NCBI GenBank assembly: GCA_003223325.1
Contig: QHYS01000203.1
Span: 1-59,421 of the forward strand
Reading direction: 5' to 3'
Source: Acidobacteriota bacterium
Lineage (GTDB): Bacteria > Acidobacteriota > Terriglobia > Acidiferrales > UBA7541
Length of the DNA stretch: 59,421 nucleotides
Positions 56,436-59,421 of the stretch are shown one piece after another; positions within the stretch are counted from its first letter, which is position 1; each line of letters starts with the position of its first letter. The notes beneath the pieces are model-generated. The model ran no database searches, had not been told where the DNA came from, and saw only the letters and a program-made list of their open reading frames with translations. Both the position numbers and the translations under genes were made by a program.

Positions 56436-56996
56436 TCACGGCCCCTCTTTATCACCCATGTCCGGAAACTGGGTTGCAACCAGACTGTAAGTATTGGCGC
56501 GCTTGATCCCGTCGCCGAATAGCCCCGTGCAGCTTGGCGGTAAAGGAACCTTAGGGGAATCCACCATGGTCACCGCTCGGGTTCGGAAATTGATCGTTAA
56601 CGTGTGCCGAGAACATATCGCTGACACATCTTCGCTCGCAACAAGTTCAGTGGTGTCCCATTTGAGAACGTATAGTTCGGATAGCATAAGGGCCGGCACG
56701 CCTACGAGGTGAGTAACTGTCGCTTCCACGTCATAGCAAAGCTTCTCGGCTTTCGAACATTTGATGATCACCACACCGTTGTCGGCGGGTTGATTCTCTT
56801 TCAGCCCCGATATCTCAAACCACTTGCCGTGAGCATAAACGGCGTCTAAATCTACGATTAAACGATATGCTTCGGCATGCTCTTTGATCTTCTGTTCAGT
56901 GGTTTGCTTGGATTTTTGACCCTGGGCAAACGAGAGGAAACAAGAAAGCAGCAATGCGAAAAGGGCGGCCGTGAGAGCCGTAAGCATGTATCGCAT
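56436..56996 (-). CDS. Secreted protein of unknown function
   Basis: A 186-residue protein from the ATG at 56996 (GGAG 8 bases upstream), with signal peptide TALTAALFALLLSCFLSFAQG. The rest is soluble with four Cys (KCSKAEKLCYDVEA and others), which may pair in the periplasm. No named family. The open frame extends to 57071 but the short start gives the clean signal. The spacer 56234-56435 holds nothing recognised. Confidence 0.6.
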   Translation of the reverse strand: MRYMLTALTAALFALLLSCFLSFAQGQKSKQTTEQKIKEHAEAYRLIVDLDAVYAHGKWFEISGLKENQPADNGVVIIKCSKAEKLCYDVEATVTHLVGVPALMLSELYVLKWDTTELVASEDVSAICSRHTLTINFRTRAVTMVDSPKVPLPPSCTGLFGDGIKRANTYSLVATQFPDMGDKEGP

Positions 56997-57256
56997 CCTT
57001 GATGCTCCTGCGCCGCGGATTCTATCATCAAAAATAAAGGCTTCCACCTTGCCATTGCTCCCATTGCTCATTCGAATAATCCAACCTTCCGGCCACTCGA
57101 ATGAAAATCTAATATCCTCTCTGACTTGAATAATCTATCGGTAAACAACTAGATTGACGGCTATATACTTTGTCTTAGACTATAAGCGAGAATTGCGCGG
57201 CCAAGCGAATACAATCACGGGGACGGGCTCTCATGGTCAAAACTTCTGAATCCAAA

Positions 57257-57316
57257 GTGACGATCCGACCCGCGATCGTCATCCTGAGCAACATCGTGAG
57301 TCGAAGGATCTATCAT
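57257..57316. repeat. REP-like dispersed repeat, copy 4
   Basis: GTGACGATCCGAC, then GATCGTCATCCTGAG, and GAAGGATCTAT. It is closely similar in order to copy 1 at 37395-37454. It lies 44 bases upstream of the cyclase gene. The rest of the 57072-57359 spacer shows no gene. Confidence 0.65.
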
Positions 57317-57359
57317 GTCCGGCAGATTGAACATGTACGCAACTAGCGTGGGGTAACCG

Positions 57360-58325
57360 ATGACGAAGACTGCCGAAGGCAAAGTAACTCTCGAAGACAT
57401 TAACTCTGCGGCGGAGCAACTGAGCAATTGGGGACGTTGGGGTCCGGAGGACGAAATCGGAACCCTTAACAACGTCTCGTCGAAAGACATCGTGGAAGCG
57501 GCGTGCCTAATCCGTAAGGGAAGAGTGTTTTCACTGGCGCTGAATTTCGATAATCAAGGCCCGCAAACGGGCCTGTGGGGCAATCGATTCAATCCCATAC
57601 ACACAATGATCACCTCCGGTGTTGATGCGATCGCCGGACGCCAGGAGGCCGTCGGCCTACGTTATGCGGATGATATGGTGACGATGCCGTTGCAATGTGG
57701 AACGCAGTGGGATGCGCTCGGGCACATTTTCTTCGGCGAAAAAATGTGGAATGGGTACGACGCCCGCCTCGTCGATTCCGGCGGGGCCCACAAGAACGGT
57801 ATCGAAAAGACGAAAGACAAGATGGTGGGTCGCGGAGTGCTCCTGGACGTGGCGCGTTTCAAAGGCGTGCTTTCCCTCGAGGACGGGTATGGCATCGGAA
57901 CCGATGAGCTCGAGAAGTGCGCCGCCGCTCAGCGCGTCGAGATACGGCGCGGCGACTTTGTGATTATCCGCACCGGGCAAATGGAGCGCTGTCTTGATTC
58001 CCGCGAATGGGGCGGATACGCCGGCGGCGATGCTCCAGGGCTGCGGTTTGAAACTGCCGGGTGGATTCGCCGCAACGATCTCGCGGCGATTTGTGCAGAC
58101 ACTTGGGGCTGTGAAGTCCGGCCCAACGAATCAACCGTCGCCAGCCAGCCCTGGCATTGGATTGTGATTCCCATGATCGGCATCAGCATGGGAGAAATTT
58201 TTTATGTCAAAGACCTTGCGCTCGACTGCGCGCAAGACGGCGTGTACGAATTTTTCTTTTGCGCGCCGCCGTTGCCCATTACCCGAGCGGTCGGATCGCC
58301 TGCGAATCCCATCGCGATCAAGTAA
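57360..58325 (+). CDS. Cyclase-family metal-dependent hydrolase
   Basis: A 321-residue protein of the cyclase/kynurenine-formamidase family (putative PF04199-type). The core pattern, often H-x-G-T-H-x-D-x-x-x-H, reads CGTQWDALGHIFF, so the second His is Gln; D and the last H are kept. Other conserved parts are GRGVLLDVARF, RRGDFVIIRTGQM, and CAAD-like TWGCEVRPNE. Probably acts on an ester or amide ring. The ATG at 57360 is the natural start. Substrate unknown. It is the last intact gene before the decayed serine hydrolase. Confidence 0.82.
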   Translation: MTKTAEGKVTLEDINSAAEQLSNWGRWGPEDEIGTLNNVSSKDIVEAACLIRKGRVFSLALNFDNQGPQTGLWGNRFNPIHTMITSGVDAIAGRQEAVGLRYADDMVTMPLQCGTQWDALGHIFFGEKMWNGYDARLVDSGGAHKNGIEKTKDKMVGRGVLLDVARFKGVLSLEDGYGIGTDELEKCAAAQRVEIRRGDFVIIRTGQMERCLDSREWGGYAGGDAPGLRFETAGWIRRNDLAAICADTWGCEVRPNESTVASQPWHWIVIPMIGISMGEIFYVKDLALDCAQDGVYEFFFCAPPLPITRAVGSPANPIAIK

Positions 58326-58339
58326 GAGAGTTCTGCCGC

Positions 58340-59040
58340 TTTGATGTATGCTGCCGACCCAATGGGCTGATCGGACCAAGTCGTTGAGGCAGAGCTACCG
58401 CTGATCCAGCGAACTACGGCGACGATATCGTTCTCCCATTCCATGTAGATGATGTTGTTTCCATTACCCACGAAATAGAGCGCGGAAGCGGGGCGCCAGC
58501 ATTGTTTTCTTGCCCGTATTGAGGAACCAATTGGCGTATCCGTAAGTGTCGTTGGCAGGCCCGGGCGTGCGCGCCATTTCGATCCACTTTCGGAGACTCC
58601 CTGGGGGAGCGGCGATAGCCTGCGATCCTGCATAAAGTAACTCGAGGCCCGCTCTCCGCTCCCCGCCAGGAACGCGAAGAAGACGCCATCGTAAACGATA
58701 GCGGTAATGGAAGTGTGCCCCGGCAAAGAGTGCTGGTCCACAAAGCCTTTGTTTGCGATCTATCTAATTTTCGATCCATCATAGCCGTACCACCGCCATG
58801 TGGAGGACGCCCCGATGGACTCTATGATCTCTTCGCGCAAAAACCTCCGGCAGAGGCCGCCGCCAAACCTCCATCGCGGCGAGCATGCTGACGCTCACGT
58901 CGTTGTATTTGTAATGGGTGCCGGGCTCCCACAGTTTGCGATTCGGCCAGTCGGCGGGTTTTGCTCCCTCCGGCCGGTCGGCCTAGTCGGGCTTGTCCCA
59001 AAGCGTGCCTTGCCAATCGGCCGTTGCCGTTGAGTTGCCG
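58340..59040 (-). pseudogene. Beta-lactamase-like serine hydrolase, decayed
   Basis: Pieces of a class C-type serine hydrolase C-terminal part lie in several frames. From about 59030: [11 protein letters not shown], then TAG, then [61 protein letters not shown], later ELLYAGSQAI, NDTYGYANWFLNTGKK, and in a third frame ALYFVGNGNNIIYMEWENDIVAVVRWISG. The active-site S-x-x-K region is not in the window. At least two or three frame changes and one stop are visible. No functional protein is possible. Confidence 0.7.
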
Positions 59041-59137
59041 TTGCGTCGGCCCTTCGAAATAAGTGGATAGCATGATAAGGTGACATGGACACTGTTCGTC
59101 CGGGAACATAGAAAGCCGCGTCCTAATACACTCCAGT

Positions 59138-59214
<77 letters not shown>

Positions 59215-59229
59215 CTTACCCAGCTACTT

Positions 59230-59421
59230 TCATGCAGTTGCAGTCATTTCCAAATCGCGCGCAGATTCGAGTTTCCGTCCATTCCGTCCAATAACGATGA
59301 TTTTGGACGGAAGTTCGAAACCCAAACCCGCCTTTTCTGCCATTTCTTTGCGAAACGCCACGTTCGATTTGATCTTGTCGTAGAGGTCGGACATGCCCTC
59401 TCCGGAATGACCCATCCAGAA
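59230..59421 (-). CDS. Tyrosine integrase, C-terminal part, cut by the window edge
   Basis: The last 60 or so residues of a site-specific integrase: [23 protein letters not shown] (tyrosine recombinase box with the likely active Tyr in DLYDK), then an [13 protein letters not shown] segment. The gene starts beyond 59421. It points toward the 3' end of tRNA-Pro, the usual layout for an integrated island or phage. Its element would lie to the right of the window. Confidence 0.75.
   Translation of the reverse strand, partial: FWMGHSGEGMSDLYDKIKSNVAFRKEMAEKAGLGFELPSKIIVIGRNGRKLESARDLEMTATA

Overview
The window reads as a chromosome fragment of an Acidobacteriota bacterium, probably Terriglobia-like. 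This is inferred from the gene families and from GC-rich, diderm content (BamA, Skp, Lol transporter, secretin, TonB domain), not from a marker phylogeny. Most of it is ordinary housekeeping DNA. The right end, from about 50.6 kb, is an accessory region with decaying genes, a tRNA-Pro and the tail of an integrase.

Layout. 0-9.3 kb: a broken PilZ gene, a HAD-like protein with altered catalytic residues, rsmD and recG (minus), a very large two-copy CPBP membrane protease, a small membrane protein and an APC permease. 9.4-17.1 kb: two ECF sigma/anti-sigma/DUF4097 modules facing each other, with a double-PDZ protein, a strong bidirectional terminator and shikimate kinase between them. 17.1-32.4 kb: an unknown gene, then lysS, the Lol permease and ATPase, clpC, bamA, a 1353-residue YVTN-type lipoprotein and skp, which is mostly an envelope-biogenesis set. 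32.5-39.8 kb: the rimP-nusA-infB-DUF503-rbfA-truB translation operon with a promoter and terminator-like leader. rimP carries an in-frame TAA and nusA is frameshifted. 39.8-42.9 kb: a secretin-family protein with a seven-repeat FG-GAP beta-propeller inserted inside its secretin region, the most unusual protein here. 43.0-47.5 kb: an iron-transport operon (FTR1 fused to DUF2318, two FtsX-type permeases, one ATPase) behind a sigma70-like promoter and a dyad operator. 47.6-50.6 kb: DUF971, flavin reductase, small membrane protein, cyclophilin, thioredoxin reductase. 50.6-59.4 kb: a REP-like palindrome, a Tat-type carboxylesterase, two convergent pseudogenes with internal deletions, an amidohydrolase, a double NTF2-like protein, an unknown secreted protein, a cyclase-family hydrolase, a decayed serine hydrolase, tRNA-Pro(CGG) and an integrase C-terminus running off the edge.

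A recurring theme is damaged reading frames: PilZ, DUF4097-TonB, rimP, nusA, the amidohydrolase, the NHL protein and the serine hydrolase. Lesions in rimP and nusA are hard to reconcile with their importance, so some may be consensus errors. Those near the integrase involve several lesions each and look like real decay. A family of dispersed palindromic repeats is found at 37.4, 37.8-38.0, 50.6 and 57.3 kb. No CRISPR array, rRNA gene or complete insertion sequence was seen.
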